Source: Dryocola sp051307055 (GTDB taxonomy: Bacteria; Pseudomonadota; Gammaproteobacteria; Enterobacterales; Enterobacteriaceae). From it: 64,000 nucleotides of DNA. Each line of letters starts with the position of its first letter. Position 1 is the stretch's first letter. Positions 7,842-16,009 of the stretch are shown here, piece by piece. The position numbers and the translations under genes are program-made. A model generated the notes under the pieces. It did not search any database and was not told where the DNA came from. It worked only from the letters and a program-made list of their open reading frames with translations. Location: the NCBI RefSeq assembly GCF_051307055.1, contig NZ_CP149994.1:558001-622000 (forward strand), read 5' to 3'.

Positions 7842-8453
7842 ATGACTACGACTAAGATTTCGAAAACTCTGCTGGCGGTGGTTCTGGGTTCGGTTCTGGC
7901 AAGCGGTTCTGCCCTTGCGGAAGAGACCATGACGAACAAGGCTGAATCAACGGCTGACTCCGCAGGGAAAAAAATCGATAGCTCTATGAATAAAGTCGGT
8001 AATTTCATGGACGATAGCGCCATCACCGCAAAAGTTAAAGCCGCGCTGGTGGACGATGAAAATATTAAAAGCACCGATATCTCGGTGAAAACCGATAAAA
8101 AAGTTGTCACGCTGAGCGGTTTTGTTGAAAGCCAGGCTCAGGCGGAGCAAGCGGTATCCGTTGCTAAAGGCGTTGAAGGCGTCTCCTCCGTAAGCGATAA
8201 GCTTCACGTGCGCGATGGAAAAGGGAAATCGGTAAGCGGTTATGCCGGCGATGCCGCCACTACCAGCGAAATCAAGGCTAAACTATTAGCAGACGACATC
8301 GTGCCGTCTCGTAACGTTAAAGTGGAAACCAACGATGGCGTTGTTCAGCTTTCAGGCCATGTGAAGAACGATGCTCAGTCTGAACGTGCTGAGAGCATCG
8401 CCAAAGCCGTTGACGGCGTGAAGAGCGTTAAGAACGACCTGAAAGTAGAGTAA
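7842..8453 (+). CDS. osmY: Hyperosmotically inducible periplasmic protein OsmY
   Basis: The start at 7842 (MTTTKISKTLL) gives 203 residues. A Sec signal peptide ends at ASGSALA-EE, and two BON domains follow (about 55-125 and 135-203) containing the KAALVDDENIKSTDI and KAKLLADDIVPSR motifs. In-frame upstream starts would add a non-signal extension and are rejected; AGGAAT lies properly before 7842. OsmY is induced by osmotic stress and stationary phase and behaves as a periplasmic chaperone. The sigma-S promoter upstream agrees with this. Confidence 0.96.
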   Translation: MTTTKISKTLLAVVLGSVLASGSALAEETMTNKAESTADSAGKKIDSSMNKVGNFMDDSAITAKVKAALVDDENIKSTDISVKTDKKVVTLSGFVESQAQAEQAVSVAKGVEGVSSVSDKLHVRDGKGKSVSGYAGDAATTSEIKAKLLADDIVPSRNVKVETNDGVVQLSGHVKNDAQSERAESIAKAVDGVKSVKNDLKVE

Positions 8454-8592
8454 TCATATTATACCGAAACTCATTCCCGCGGATTGACCGGGGGAATCAG
8501 TCAGCACTATCGCTACTCATATATCGCCAGTGGGCAGCCTGAAGGCACTCATTAAGAAGCGATTCGAGTTCACTATGGTTAAGGAGAGGCTT

Positions 8593-8754
8593 ATGTTTCG
8601 TTGGGGCATTATTTTTCTGGTAATCGCGTTGATTGCAGCAGCTTTAGGCTTTGGTGGCCTGGCTGGTACCGCAGCGGGTGCTGCTAAAATCGTCTTCGTG
8701 GTAGGTATTATTCTGTTCCTGGTCAGCCTGTTTATGGGCCGTAGACGTCCATAG
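8593..8754 (+). CDS. ytjA: Small membrane protein YtjA (DUF1328)
   Basis: A 53-residue protein nearly identical to E. coli YtjA (MFRWGIIFLVIALIAAALGF start, FMGRRRP end). It has two hydrophobic helices (about 4-24 and 29-48) joined by a small-residue GLAGTAAGAAK hinge and ends in a basic tail. Function is unknown. A strong AAGGAG is placed 7 nt before the ATG at 8593, so the in-frame upstream ATGs are not used. It probably follows osmY in stress expression, and a clear terminator follows. Confidence 0.92.
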   Translation: MFRWGIIFLVIALIAAALGFGGLAGTAAGAAKIVFVVGIILFLVSLFMGRRRP

Positions 8755-8782
8755 CGTGCTATAACAGTAAGAGACCGACCCC

Positions 8783-8818
8783 AGAGCCAGTCATTTATGA
8801 CTGGCTCTCGCGTTTTTG
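8783..8818 (+). terminator. Rho-independent terminator after ytjA
   Basis: A perfect 12-bp stem (AGAGCCAGTCAT, 8783-8794, with its complement 8797-8808) closes a two-base loop and is followed by CGCGTTTTTG. Confidence 0.88.
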
Positions 8819-8874
8819 CTCTCCTGGTTGTTGGGGGGCAGTTGACAAAAATAATCAGGCTTCAGGAAAGCAGT

Positions 8875-9948
8875 GTGGGACAACGTATACCCGTAACGCT
8901 TGGCAATATCGCGCCGCTTGCCGTTAAACCGTTTCGTCCCGGTAAACTCGCCATTATTTGCGAAGGCGGCGGACAGCGTGGGATTTTTACAGCCGGGGTA
9001 CTGGACGAATTCATGCGCGCCGAATTCAACCCTTTCGATCTGTTCCTGGGCACTTCGGCTGGCGCGCAAAACCTTTCCGCTTACGTCTGCAATCAACCGG
9101 GCTACGCGCGCCGCGTGATTACCCGTTTTACGACTACTCGCGACTTCTTCGATCCGCTGCGTTTTGTGCGCGGAGGCAACCTGATTGACCTCGACTGGCT
9201 TGTTGAATCAACGGCCGCAAAACTGCCGCTCTCTATGTCCCATGCCGATCGGCTTTTCGAGACGGGTAAACAGTTTTATATGTGTGCGTGTCGCAGCGAT
9301 GACTATTCGCCCGGCTACTTTTCGCCGACCAGCGATACGTGGCTGAACCTCATCAAGGCCTCAAGCGCTATTCCGGGGTTTTATCGTTCCGGGGTGGATA
9401 TCGACGGTATCAGCTATCAGGATGGCGGCATAAGCGATGCTATTCCGGTTCGCGAAGCCGCGCGCCTCGGCGCCGATACGCTGGTGGTGATCCGCACCGT
9501 TCCTTCGCAAATGTTTTACACGCCGGAGTGGTTTAAGCGCATGGAGCGCTGGCTGGGCGACAGCAGCCTGCAACCGCTGCTCAATCTTGTGCAGCATCAC
9601 GAGGCAAGCTATCGGGACATTCAGGGCTTTATTGAAAAACCGCCGGGAAATCTGCGTATCTTTGAAATTTATCCTCCTAAGCCGCTGATGAGTAGCGCGC
9701 TGGGCAGCCGCCTGCCGTCGCTAAACGCCGACTATAAAACGGGGCGCCTGTGCGGGCGCTACTTCCTCGCCACGGTTGGCAGGCAGCTGGCGGCGAAGCC
9801 GCCAGTCAAACGACATCGCCCACGTATCATTACGCCGGGGCCGCTGGTTGTGCCGCCTGCGGTCGTGGCTAACGAACCTCTGATTCAAACCGTGGTGGAC
9901 GCGGCGGAAGCCAACGATGCCTCTTTTAACAATGAGGACACGGCGTAA
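8875..9948 (+). CDS. yjjU: Patatin-like phospholipase YjjU
   Basis: Starting at the GTG at 8875, the product has 357 residues, exactly the E. coli YjjU length, and begins VGQRIPVTLGNIAPL. Patatin motifs are all present: oxyanion loop GGGQRG (31-36), nucleophile elbow GTSAG with Ser61, and the DGG of the Ser-Asp dyad (183-185). It is therefore a predicted serine acyl hydrolase; the substrate is unknown. An upstream ATG at 8797 would add 26 residues overlapping the ytjA terminator and is rejected. Its stop codon overlaps the yjjV start by one base, so the two are co-translated. Confidence 0.93.
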   Translation: MGQRIPVTLGNIAPLAVKPFRPGKLAIICEGGGQRGIFTAGVLDEFMRAEFNPFDLFLGTSAGAQNLSAYVCNQPGYARRVITRFTTTRDFFDPLRFVRGGNLIDLDWLVESTAAKLPLSMSHADRLFETGKQFYMCACRSDDYSPGYFSPTSDTWLNLIKASSAIPGFYRSGVDIDGISYQDGGISDAIPVREAARLGADTLVVIRTVPSQMFYTPEWFKRMERWLGDSSLQPLLNLVQHHEASYRDIQGFIEKPPGNLRIFEIYPPKPLMSSALGSRLPSLNADYKTGRLCGRYFLATVGRQLAAKPPVKRHRPRIITPGPLVVPPAVVANEPLIQTVVDAAEANDASFNNEDTA

Positions 9949-10721
9949 TGGCTAAATTTTACGATACCCATTGCCACTTTGATTTCCCGCCTTTTGCCGG
10001 CGACGAAGCCGACAGCCTCGTGTTAGCGCAGCAGGCAGGCGTGGAGAAAATTATCGTCCCGGCAATTGAAGCGGAGCGCCTTGCTACCGTGCTGGCGCTG
10101 GCGGAACAGCATGCTGCTCTCTATGCTGCGATAGGCCTGCATCCGATTGTTATCCATAAACATCAGGACGCTTCCCTGGCTTTGCTGGAGCATCATCTCA
10201 GGCAGCGTGCTGAAAAACTGGTGGCCATCGGAGAGATCGGCCTCGATCTCTACATGAACGATCCAATGTTTGAGAGGCAGGAAGCTCTGCTTGATGCGCA
10301 GCTTAAGCTGGCGAAGCGCTATGAGCTGCCGGTGATCCTTCATTCGCGCCGCACCCATGACAAACTGGCCATGCACCTTAAACGCCACGATTTACCGCGC
10401 ACCGGCGTAGTACACGCCTTTGCCGGCAGCCTGCAACAGGCCGAGCGGTTTGTCGAGCTGGGCTATTTCCTCGGCGTGGGGGGCACCATCACCTATCCCC
10501 GGGCCAGCAAAACCCGCGATGTTATCTCTCGTCTTCCCCTTTCCTCACTGCTGCTGGAAACGGATGCGCCGGATATGCCCCTTAACGGCTGGCAGGGTCA
10601 GCCGAACCGCCCGGAACGGGTTGCAGACGTCTTCCGGATCCTGTGCGAGCTGCGTGCGGAACCTCCGCAGGAGATTGCCGGCGCGTTGATTTATAACGCA
10701 GACAAATTATTTCACTGGTAA
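9948..10721 (+). CDS. yjjV: TatD-family metal-dependent hydrolase YjjV
   Basis: A 257-residue TIM-barrel hydrolase of the TatD deoxyribonuclease family. The metal-binding DTHCHFD motif (His8, His10), the GEIGLD glutamate, VILHSRR, VVHAFAGS and the ETDAPD aspartate are all seen. It matches E. coli YjjV. Likely a magnesium-dependent DNase or phosphoesterase; the physiological substrate is not known. TAATG overlap with yjjU indicates a two-gene operon. A CRP-regulated transporter gene follows. Confidence 0.92.
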   Translation: MAKFYDTHCHFDFPPFAGDEADSLVLAQQAGVEKIIVPAIEAERLATVLALAEQHAALYAAIGLHPIVIHKHQDASLALLEHHLRQRAEKLVAIGEIGLDLYMNDPMFERQEALLDAQLKLAKRYELPVILHSRRTHDKLAMHLKRHDLPRTGVVHAFAGSLQQAERFVELGYFLGVGGTITYPRASKTRDVISRLPLSSLLLETDAPDMPLNGWQGQPNRPERVADVFRILCELRAEPPQEIAGALIYNADKLFHW

Positions 10722-10734
10722 TGGGTTATCAAAA

Positions 10735-10756
10735 TGATGTGAGATGCGTCACTTAA
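10735..10756 (+). promoter_or_regulatory. CRP-cAMP site upstream of the nucleoside transporter
   Basis: TGTGA (10738-10742), six bases, TCACT (10749-10753) is a near-perfect CRP site about 150 bp before the transporter start, which is consistent with glucose repression of nucleoside uptake. Confidence 0.78.
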
Positions 10757-10892
10757 TAAGATAAACGTTTCTCTGGATTTGTAGAAATAAGTGATAGCGA
10801 TAGCAGTTTGACCGACACCTGCGGCTATAATCCGCGCGTTGGGCGAAAACCGTTGCGCTTTTTTATTTCCATATAATACACAGGGAAACTGT

Positions 10893-12170
10893 ATGCAAAT
10901 CCTCATGGGTCTGGTCGGCATGATAGTACTGCTGCTGATCGCTGTTTTACTCTCCAGTAACCGTAAAGCCATTAATCTACGTACCGTGCTGGGCGCCTGG
11001 CTGATTCAGGTCGGCATCGGCGCGTTAATTCTTTATGTACCGGTCGGACGCAAAGTTTTGCTCGCTATGTCAGAAGGGGTGGCAAACGTCATTGCCTACG
11101 GCAACGCGGGGATCTCCTTCCTGTTCGGCGGGCTGGTTTCCGATAAAATGTTCGAAGTGTTCGGCGGCGGCGGCTTTGTGTTTGCGCTGCGCGTACTGCC
11201 GATTATCGTCTTCTTCTCCTCGCTGATTGCCGTGCTTTATTACCTCGGTATTATGCAGCTTGTTATCCGTATTCTCGGCGGCGGTCTGCGTAAGGTACTG
11301 AAGACTTCCCGTACCGAATCCCTTTCAGCCACGGCGAACATTTTCGTCGGGCAAACCGAAGCGCCGCTGGTGGTTCGTCCTTACATCGCAACCATGACCC
11401 GTTCCGAGCTGTTCGCGGTAATGTGCGGCGGCCTGGCTTCCGTTGCCGGCTCCGTGCTGGCGGGGTATGCGCAAATGGGCGTGCCGCTGGAATATCTGAT
11501 TGCCGCGTCGTTTATGGCGGCGCCTGGCGGCCTGCTGTTCGCCAAGCTGATCCTGCCGGAAACCGAAGTGCCGAACGACGCGCCCGAGCTGGAATCGATG
11601 AAAAACGATCCGGATCGCCCGGCAAACGTGCTGGATGCCGCCGCTTCCGGCGCTGCTTCCGGTATGCAGCTGGCGCTGAACGTGGGGGCGATGCTGCTGG
11701 CGTTTGTGGCGCTGATCGCCTTGCTTAACGGCATGCTCTCCGGCATTGGCGGCTGGTTTAACTATCCGCAGCTTTCAATGGAGCTGATCCTGGGCTGGGT
11801 ATTCTCGCCGCTGGCGTGGATTATCGGCGTGCCGTGGAGTGAAGCGAATGTGGCCGGTTCGTTTATCGGGCAGAAGCTTATCATTAACGAATTCGTGGCT
11901 TATCTGAACTTTGGCGAATACCTGAAAGATGACGCGACCGTTGCGGCTGCCGGGTTACAGGTTCTTTCTGACCACACGAAAGCAATTATTTCCTTCGCGC
12001 TGTGTGGGTTTGCTAACCTTTCTTCTATAGCGATTCTGATAGGTGGCCTCGGCAGCATGGCGCCAGGGCGTCGTCACGATATTGCCCAGCTTGGCCTGAA
12101 GGCGGTGGCGGCAGGCACGCTTTCGAACCTGATGAGCGCCACTATCGCAGGCGTCTTCCTCGCGCTATAG
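10893..12170 (+). CDS. CNT-family (NupC-like) nucleoside:proton symporter
   Basis: A 425-residue membrane protein similar to E. coli NupX/PsuT/NupC. It shows the concentrative nucleoside transporter hallmarks GQTEAPLVVRPYI, GYAQMGVPLEYLI.ASFM..PGG and NEFVAYLNF, plus a C-terminal SFALCGFAN..SI motif and NLMSATIAG. The start at 10893 follows AGGGA; an in-frame ATG at 10839 is rejected. It imports nucleosides across the inner membrane, feeding the deoCABD operon that begins 345 bp downstream. In E. coli this place is held by yjjW-yjjI. A DeoR operator lies directly after its stop codon. Confidence 0.93.
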   Translation: MQILMGLVGMIVLLLIAVLLSSNRKAINLRTVLGAWLIQVGIGALILYVPVGRKVLLAMSEGVANVIAYGNAGISFLFGGLVSDKMFEVFGGGGFVFALRVLPIIVFFSSLIAVLYYLGIMQLVIRILGGGLRKVLKTSRTESLSATANIFVGQTEAPLVVRPYIATMTRSELFAVMCGGLASVAGSVLAGYAQMGVPLEYLIAASFMAAPGGLLFAKLILPETEVPNDAPELESMKNDPDRPANVLDAAASGAASGMQLALNVGAMLLAFVALIALLNGMLSGIGGWFNYPQLSMELILGWVFSPLAWIIGVPWSEANVAGSFIGQKLIINEFVAYLNFGEYLKDDATVAAAGLQVLSDHTKAIISFALCGFANLSSIAILIGGLGSMAPGRRHDIAQLGLKAVAAGTLSNLMSATIAGVFLAL

Positions 12171-12184
12171 CCATTAATCGGCAA

Positions 12185-12200
12185 TGTTAGAATTATAACA
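12185..12200 (+). promoter_or_regulatory. DeoR operator (upstream copy)
   Basis: TGTTAGAATTATAACA matches the DeoR consensus TGTTAGAATTCTAACA at all but one position. It lies 15 bp after the transporter stop codon and before the transporter's terminator hairpin, and is identical to the copy at 12360-12375. Confidence 0.85.
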
Positions 12201-12215
12201 TTACATCCGAATCCC

Positions 12216-12240
12216 TGGCCGGCGCCTTGCCGGCCATTTT
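12216..12240 (+). terminator. Terminator after the nucleoside transporter
   Basis: An 8-bp GC stem (TGGCCGGC / GCCGGCCA) with a GCCTT loop is followed by TTTTCC. Any transcript starting at the upstream DeoR operator would meet it at once. Confidence 0.8.
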
Positions 12241-12322
12241 CCTCGCGGAATGCGCATTTTATCGCGTTATTTTGTCTGTTAAATCACTTATACTATGGAA
12301 AGTATGTAATTCCGCCTTTGGC

Positions 12323-12343
12323 TTTTGTGAAGCAATACACAAA
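12323..12343 (+). promoter_or_regulatory. Probable CRP/CytR-CRP region of the deo promoter
   Basis: TTTTGTGAAGCAATACACAAA contains a TGTGA half-site with a degenerate partner, followed closely by a second weak CRP-like element (AATTGTCGTGATAGCGA) just before the downstream DeoR operator. E. coli deoP2 is arranged similarly, with two CRP sites used by CRP and CytR. The remaining 140 bp before deoC form the mRNA leader. Confidence 0.6.
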
Positions 12344-12359
12344 TTGTCGTGATAGCGAG

Positions 12360-12375
12360 TGTTAGAATTATAACA
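12360..12375 (+). promoter_or_regulatory. DeoR operator (downstream copy) over the deo promoter
   Basis: An identical copy of TGTTAGAATTATAACA, centred 175 bp from the first. It overlaps a plausible -10 (TATAAC). Paired operators allow DeoR to loop DNA; the inducer is deoxyribose-5-phosphate. Confidence 0.87.
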
Positions 12376-12515
12376 TTGCTGCCGGCAATGTGCGGTGAGA
12401 AGGATCTCAACGTGATGGCGACCCGGGTTGCCACTCCTCTTCATGGAACCAAGTCCGCTCCAACGTGTTGAGTTTCGCAAGCCCGAGACTTCTGTACCTT
12501 CTGTTGGAGAACGTT

Positions 12516-13295
12516 ATGACCGATTTAACTGCAAGCAGCCTGCGCGCGCTGAAACTGATGGACCTGACCACCCTGAACGACGATGACACCAGTGAAAAAG
12601 TCATCGCGCTGTGCCATCAGGCGAAAACCGCAGCAGGCAACACCGCAGCGATTTGCATCTACCCACGTTTTATTCCGATCGCGCGTAAAACCCTCAATGA
12701 GCAGGGCACGCCGGATATCCGTATCGCCACCGTCACCAACTTCCCGCACGGCAACGATGATATCGACATCGCTGTGGCAGAAACCCGTGCCGCTATCGCT
12801 TACGGTGCGGATGAAGTGGACGTTGTGTTCCCGTATCGCGCGCTGATCGCGGGCAACGAGCAGGTTGGTTTCGATCTGGTGAAAGCCTGTAAAGAAGCCT
12901 GCGCTGCGGCAAACGTGTTGCTTAAAGTTATCGTCGAAACCGGCGAGCTGAAAGAAGAAGCGCTTATTCGTAAAGCTTCTGAAATCGCTATCAAAGCGGG
13001 TGCCGATTTCATCAAAACCTCTACCGGTAAAGTGCCGGTCAACGCAACGCCTGAAAGCGCGCGCATCATGATGGAAGTTATCCGTGATATGGGCGTGGAA
13101 AAAACCGTTGGCTTCAAACCGGCGGGCGGCGTGCGTAGCGCTGAAGATGCAGCGCTGTTCCTCTCTATTGCCGATGAACTCTTCGGCGCTGACTGGGCCG
13201 ATTCCCGTCACTACCGCTTTGGCGCTTCCAGCCTGTTAGCCAGCCTGTTAAAAGCGCTGGGCCACGGCGACGGCAAAAGCGCCAGCAGCTATTAA
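12516..13295 (+). CDS. deoC: Deoxyribose-phosphate aldolase DeoC
   Basis: A 259-residue class I aldolase identical in length to E. coli DeoC. It cleaves 2-deoxyribose-5-phosphate to acetaldehyde and glyceraldehyde-3-phosphate. The Schiff-base lysine is Lys167 in FIKTSTGK, and the proton-relay Lys201 is in VGFKPAGGVR. The start at 12516 (MTDLTASSL) follows GGAG; a longer in-frame start at 12465 is not needed. First gene of deoCABD. The 55-bp gap to deoA contains a small hairpin (GGCGGCGGGTTCACCGCCGC). Confidence 0.97.
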   Translation: MTDLTASSLRALKLMDLTTLNDDDTSEKVIALCHQAKTAAGNTAAICIYPRFIPIARKTLNEQGTPDIRIATVTNFPHGNDDIDIAVAETRAAIAYGADEVDVVFPYRALIAGNEQVGFDLVKACKEACAAANVLLKVIVETGELKEEALIRKASEIAIKAGADFIKTSTGKVPVNATPESARIMMEVIRDMGVEKTVGFKPAGGVRSAEDAALFLSIADELFGADWADSRHYRFGASSLLASLLKALGHGDGKSASSY

Positions 13296-13350
13296 TCTCT
13301 CCGGCGGCGGGTTCACCGCCGCATTTACCTGATGAACTCAGGGGGTTACC

Positions 13351-14673
13351 TTGTTTCTCGCTCAAGAAATTATTCGTAAAAAACGTGATGGTCTGCCGTT
13401 AAGCGACGAAGAGATCCGCTTCTTTATCAACGGCATTCGCGACAACACCGTTTCCGAAGGGCAGATTGCCGCGCTGGCGATGACCATCTTCTTCCATGAT
13501 ATGAGCATGCCGGAACGCGTGTCGCTGACGATGGCGATGCGGGATTCAGGAACCGTGCTGGACTGGAAGAGCCTTAATCTCAACGGTCCGATTGTGGATA
13601 AGCACTCCACCGGCGGCGTGGGCGATGTGACTTCGCTGATGCTCGGCCCGATGGTGGCGGCGTGCGGCGGCTATATCCCGATGATCTCTGGCCGTGGTCT
13701 GGGCCACACCGGCGGCACGCTCGATAAGCTCGAAGCGATCCCGGGCTTTGATATTTTCCCGGACGATAACCGTTTCCGCGACATCATCAAGGATGTCGGC
13801 GTGGCGATTATCGGCCAGACCAACTCGCTGGCCCCTGCGGATAAACGCTTCTACGCCACGCGCGACATTACCGCGACCGTGGACTCCATACCGCTGATTA
13901 CCGGCTCAATCCTTGCGAAGAAACTGGCCGAAGGGCTGGATGCGCTGGTGATGGATGTGAAAGTGGGCAGCGGCGCATTCATGCCAACTTACGAGCTCTC
14001 TGCCGAACTGGCGGAAGCGATTGTCGGGGTTGCCAACGGAGCTGGCGTCAAAACCACCGCGCTGCTGACCGACATGAACCAGGTACTGGCTTCAAGCGCG
14101 GGTAACGCGGTTGAAGTGCGCGAAGCGGTGCAGTTCCTCACCGGCGAATACCGTAACCCGCGCTTGCTGGAAGTTACCACCGCGCTTTGCGTGGAAATGC
14201 TGCTTTCCGGCAAACTCGCCGCAGACGAGGCGGAGGCGCGCGCTAAGCTTCAGGCCGTGCTGGACAACGGCAAAGCGGCGGAAGTGTTTGGCCGCATGGT
14301 TGCGGCGCAAAAAGGCCCGGCTGACTTCGTTGAAAACTACGCGAACTATCTGCCAACCGCCGTGCTGAGCAAAGCGGTCTACGCTGACCGCACCGGTTTT
14401 GTGAGCGAAATGGACACCCGGGCGCTGGGCATGGCCGTGGTTTCCATGGGCGGCGGTCGCCGTCAGGCTTCCGATACTATCGACTACAGCGTGGGCTTCA
14501 CCGATATGGCTCGCCTGGGCGACGCCGTTGATACCTCGCACCCGCTGGCCGTTATCCACGCTAAAGACGAAGCAAGCTGGCAGGAAGCGGCGAAGGCGGT
14601 GAAAGCGGCAATTACGCTTGACGATAAAGCGCCGCAGGAAACGCCGACGGTCTATCGCCGAATCGCTGAATAA
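13351..14673 (+). CDS. deoA: Thymidine phosphorylase DeoA
   Basis: A 440-residue enzyme converting thymidine or deoxyuridine plus phosphate to the base and deoxyribose-1-phosphate. The phosphate-binding KHSTGGVGD segment is at 84-92, followed by SGRGLGHTGGT and LVMDVKVGSGAF. Translation starts at a TTG (13351-13353) after CAGGGGG, the same unusual start known for E. coli deoA. Length and both ends agree with that protein. Second gene of the deo operon. Confidence 0.97.
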   Translation: MFLAQEIIRKKRDGLPLSDEEIRFFINGIRDNTVSEGQIAALAMTIFFHDMSMPERVSLTMAMRDSGTVLDWKSLNLNGPIVDKHSTGGVGDVTSLMLGPMVAACGGYIPMISGRGLGHTGGTLDKLEAIPGFDIFPDDNRFRDIIKDVGVAIIGQTNSLAPADKRFYATRDITATVDSIPLITGSILAKKLAEGLDALVMDVKVGSGAFMPTYELSAELAEAIVGVANGAGVKTTALLTDMNQVLASSAGNAVEVREAVQFLTGEYRNPRLLEVTTALCVEMLLSGKLAADEAEARAKLQAVLDNGKAAEVFGRMVAAQKGPADFVENYANYLPTAVLSKAVYADRTGFVSEMDTRALGMAVVSMGGGRRQASDTIDYSVGFTDMARLGDAVDTSHPLAVIHAKDEASWQEAAKAVKAAITLDDKAPQETPTVYRRIAE

Positions 14674-14724
14674 CGGTATACTGATCTGATCGCTTTTTTA
14701 TAGAGCACAAGATACGGAGAACAT

Positions 14725-15948
14725 ATGAAACGTGCATTTATTATGGTGCTGGACTCCTTCGGCATCGGTGCTACTGAAGACGCTGAGCGCTTCGGCGACG
14801 CCGGGGCTGATACTTTAGGCCACATTGCCGAAGCCTGCGCGAAAGGTGAAGCGGATAACGGCCGTAAAGGTCCTCTCAACCTGCCAAACCTGACTCGTTT
14901 AGGGCTGGTGAAAGCCCATGAAGGCTCGACGGGTAAAGTGGCGGCGGGCATGGACGGCGACGCCGAAGTGACCGGCGCCTACGGCTGGGCTCACGAGCTT
15001 TCATCCGGTAAAGATACCCCGTCCGGCCACTGGGAAATCGCAGGCGTGCCCGTGCTGTTCGACTGGGGCTACTTCTCCGATACGCAAAACAGCTTCCCGC
15101 AGGAGCTGCTGGATAAGCTGGTTGAGCGTGCGAATCTGCCGGGCTACCTGGGCAACTGCCATTCTTCCGGTACCGTGATTCTGGATGAGCTGGGCGAAGA
15201 GCATATGAAAACCGGCAAGCCGATTTTCTATACCTCCGCTGACTCCGTGTTCCAGATTGCCTGCCACGAGGAAACTTACGGTCTGGATAAACTCTACGAG
15301 CTGTGCGAGATAGCACGCGAAGAGCTGACCGAAGGCGGATACAACATCGGTCGCGTTATCGCTCGTCCGTTTATCGGCGACAAACCGGGTCACTTCCAGC
15401 GTACCGGTAACCGTCACGACCTGGCCGTTGAGCCGCCGGCGCCAACCGTGCTGAAAAAACTGGTCGAAGAGAAAAACGGCCAGGTGGTTTCCGTAGGTAA
15501 AATCGCCGATATCTATGCCCACGTCGGCATCACTAAAAAAGTGAAAGCCACCGGCCTGGATGCGCTGTTTGATGCCACCATCAAAGAGATGAACGATGCG
15601 GGCGACGACACTATCGTGTTCACCAACTTTGTTGATTTCGACTCTTCCTGGGGCCACCGCCGCGACGTAGCGGGCTATGCCGCCGGTCTGGAGCTGTTTG
15701 ACCGCCGCCTGCCGGAGCTGATGGAGCTGCTCAAAGAGGACGATATTTTAATCCTCACCGCGGATCACGGCTGCGATCCAACCTGGAAAGGTACCGATCA
15801 CACTCGTGAGCATATCCCTGTGCTGATTTACGGCCACAAAGTAAAAGCCGGCTCCCTCGGCCACCGTGAAAGCTTTGCGGATATCGGCCAGACCCTGGCG
15901 AAATATTTCGGTCTTTCCGATATGGAATATGGCAAAAACATGCTGTGA
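14725..15948 (+). CDS. deoB: Phosphopentomutase DeoB
   Basis: A 407-residue member of the alkaline-phosphatase superfamily that interconverts (deoxy)ribose-1-phosphate and 5-phosphate using two manganese ions. The N-terminal VLDSFGIG holds the first metal aspartate, SGHWEIAG the threonine/serine region, and ILTADHGCDPTWKGTDHTRE the distal metal-ligand cluster. It links DeoA/DeoD products to DeoC. It is followed by an intercistronic hairpin before deoD. Confidence 0.97.
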   Translation: MKRAFIMVLDSFGIGATEDAERFGDAGADTLGHIAEACAKGEADNGRKGPLNLPNLTRLGLVKAHEGSTGKVAAGMDGDAEVTGAYGWAHELSSGKDTPSGHWEIAGVPVLFDWGYFSDTQNSFPQELLDKLVERANLPGYLGNCHSSGTVILDELGEEHMKTGKPIFYTSADSVFQIACHEETYGLDKLYELCEIAREELTEGGYNIGRVIARPFIGDKPGHFQRTGNRHDLAVEPPAPTVLKKLVEEKNGQVVSVGKIADIYAHVGITKKVKATGLDALFDATIKEMNDAGDDTIVFTNFVDFDSSWGHRRDVAGYAAGLELFDRRLPELMELLKEDDILILTADHGCDPTWKGTDHTREHIPVLIYGHKVKAGSLGHRESFADIGQTLAKYFGLSDMEYGKNML

Positions 15949-15953
15949 TTTTG

Positions 15954-15977
15954 TCGGGCGCAAGGCTTTGCGCCCGA
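15954..15977 (+). other. Intercistronic hairpin between deoB and deoD
   Basis: TCGGGCGCAA (15954-15963) pairs with TTGCGCCCGA (15968-15977) around a GGCT loop. There is no T-run, so read-through is expected. It may mark an mRNA processing or stability boundary. Confidence 0.6.
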
Positions 15978-16009
15978 ACTGAACCTCTTTAAACCAAGGA
16001 ATAACAAAG

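Noticed and set aside
8454..8592. Possible terminator or gene between osmY and ytjA
   Set aside because: The ATTCCCGCGG...CCGGGGGAAT pairing near 8472-8498 is short and lacks a T-run, and upstream in-frame starts for ytjA have no ribosome site compared with AAGGAG at 8581.
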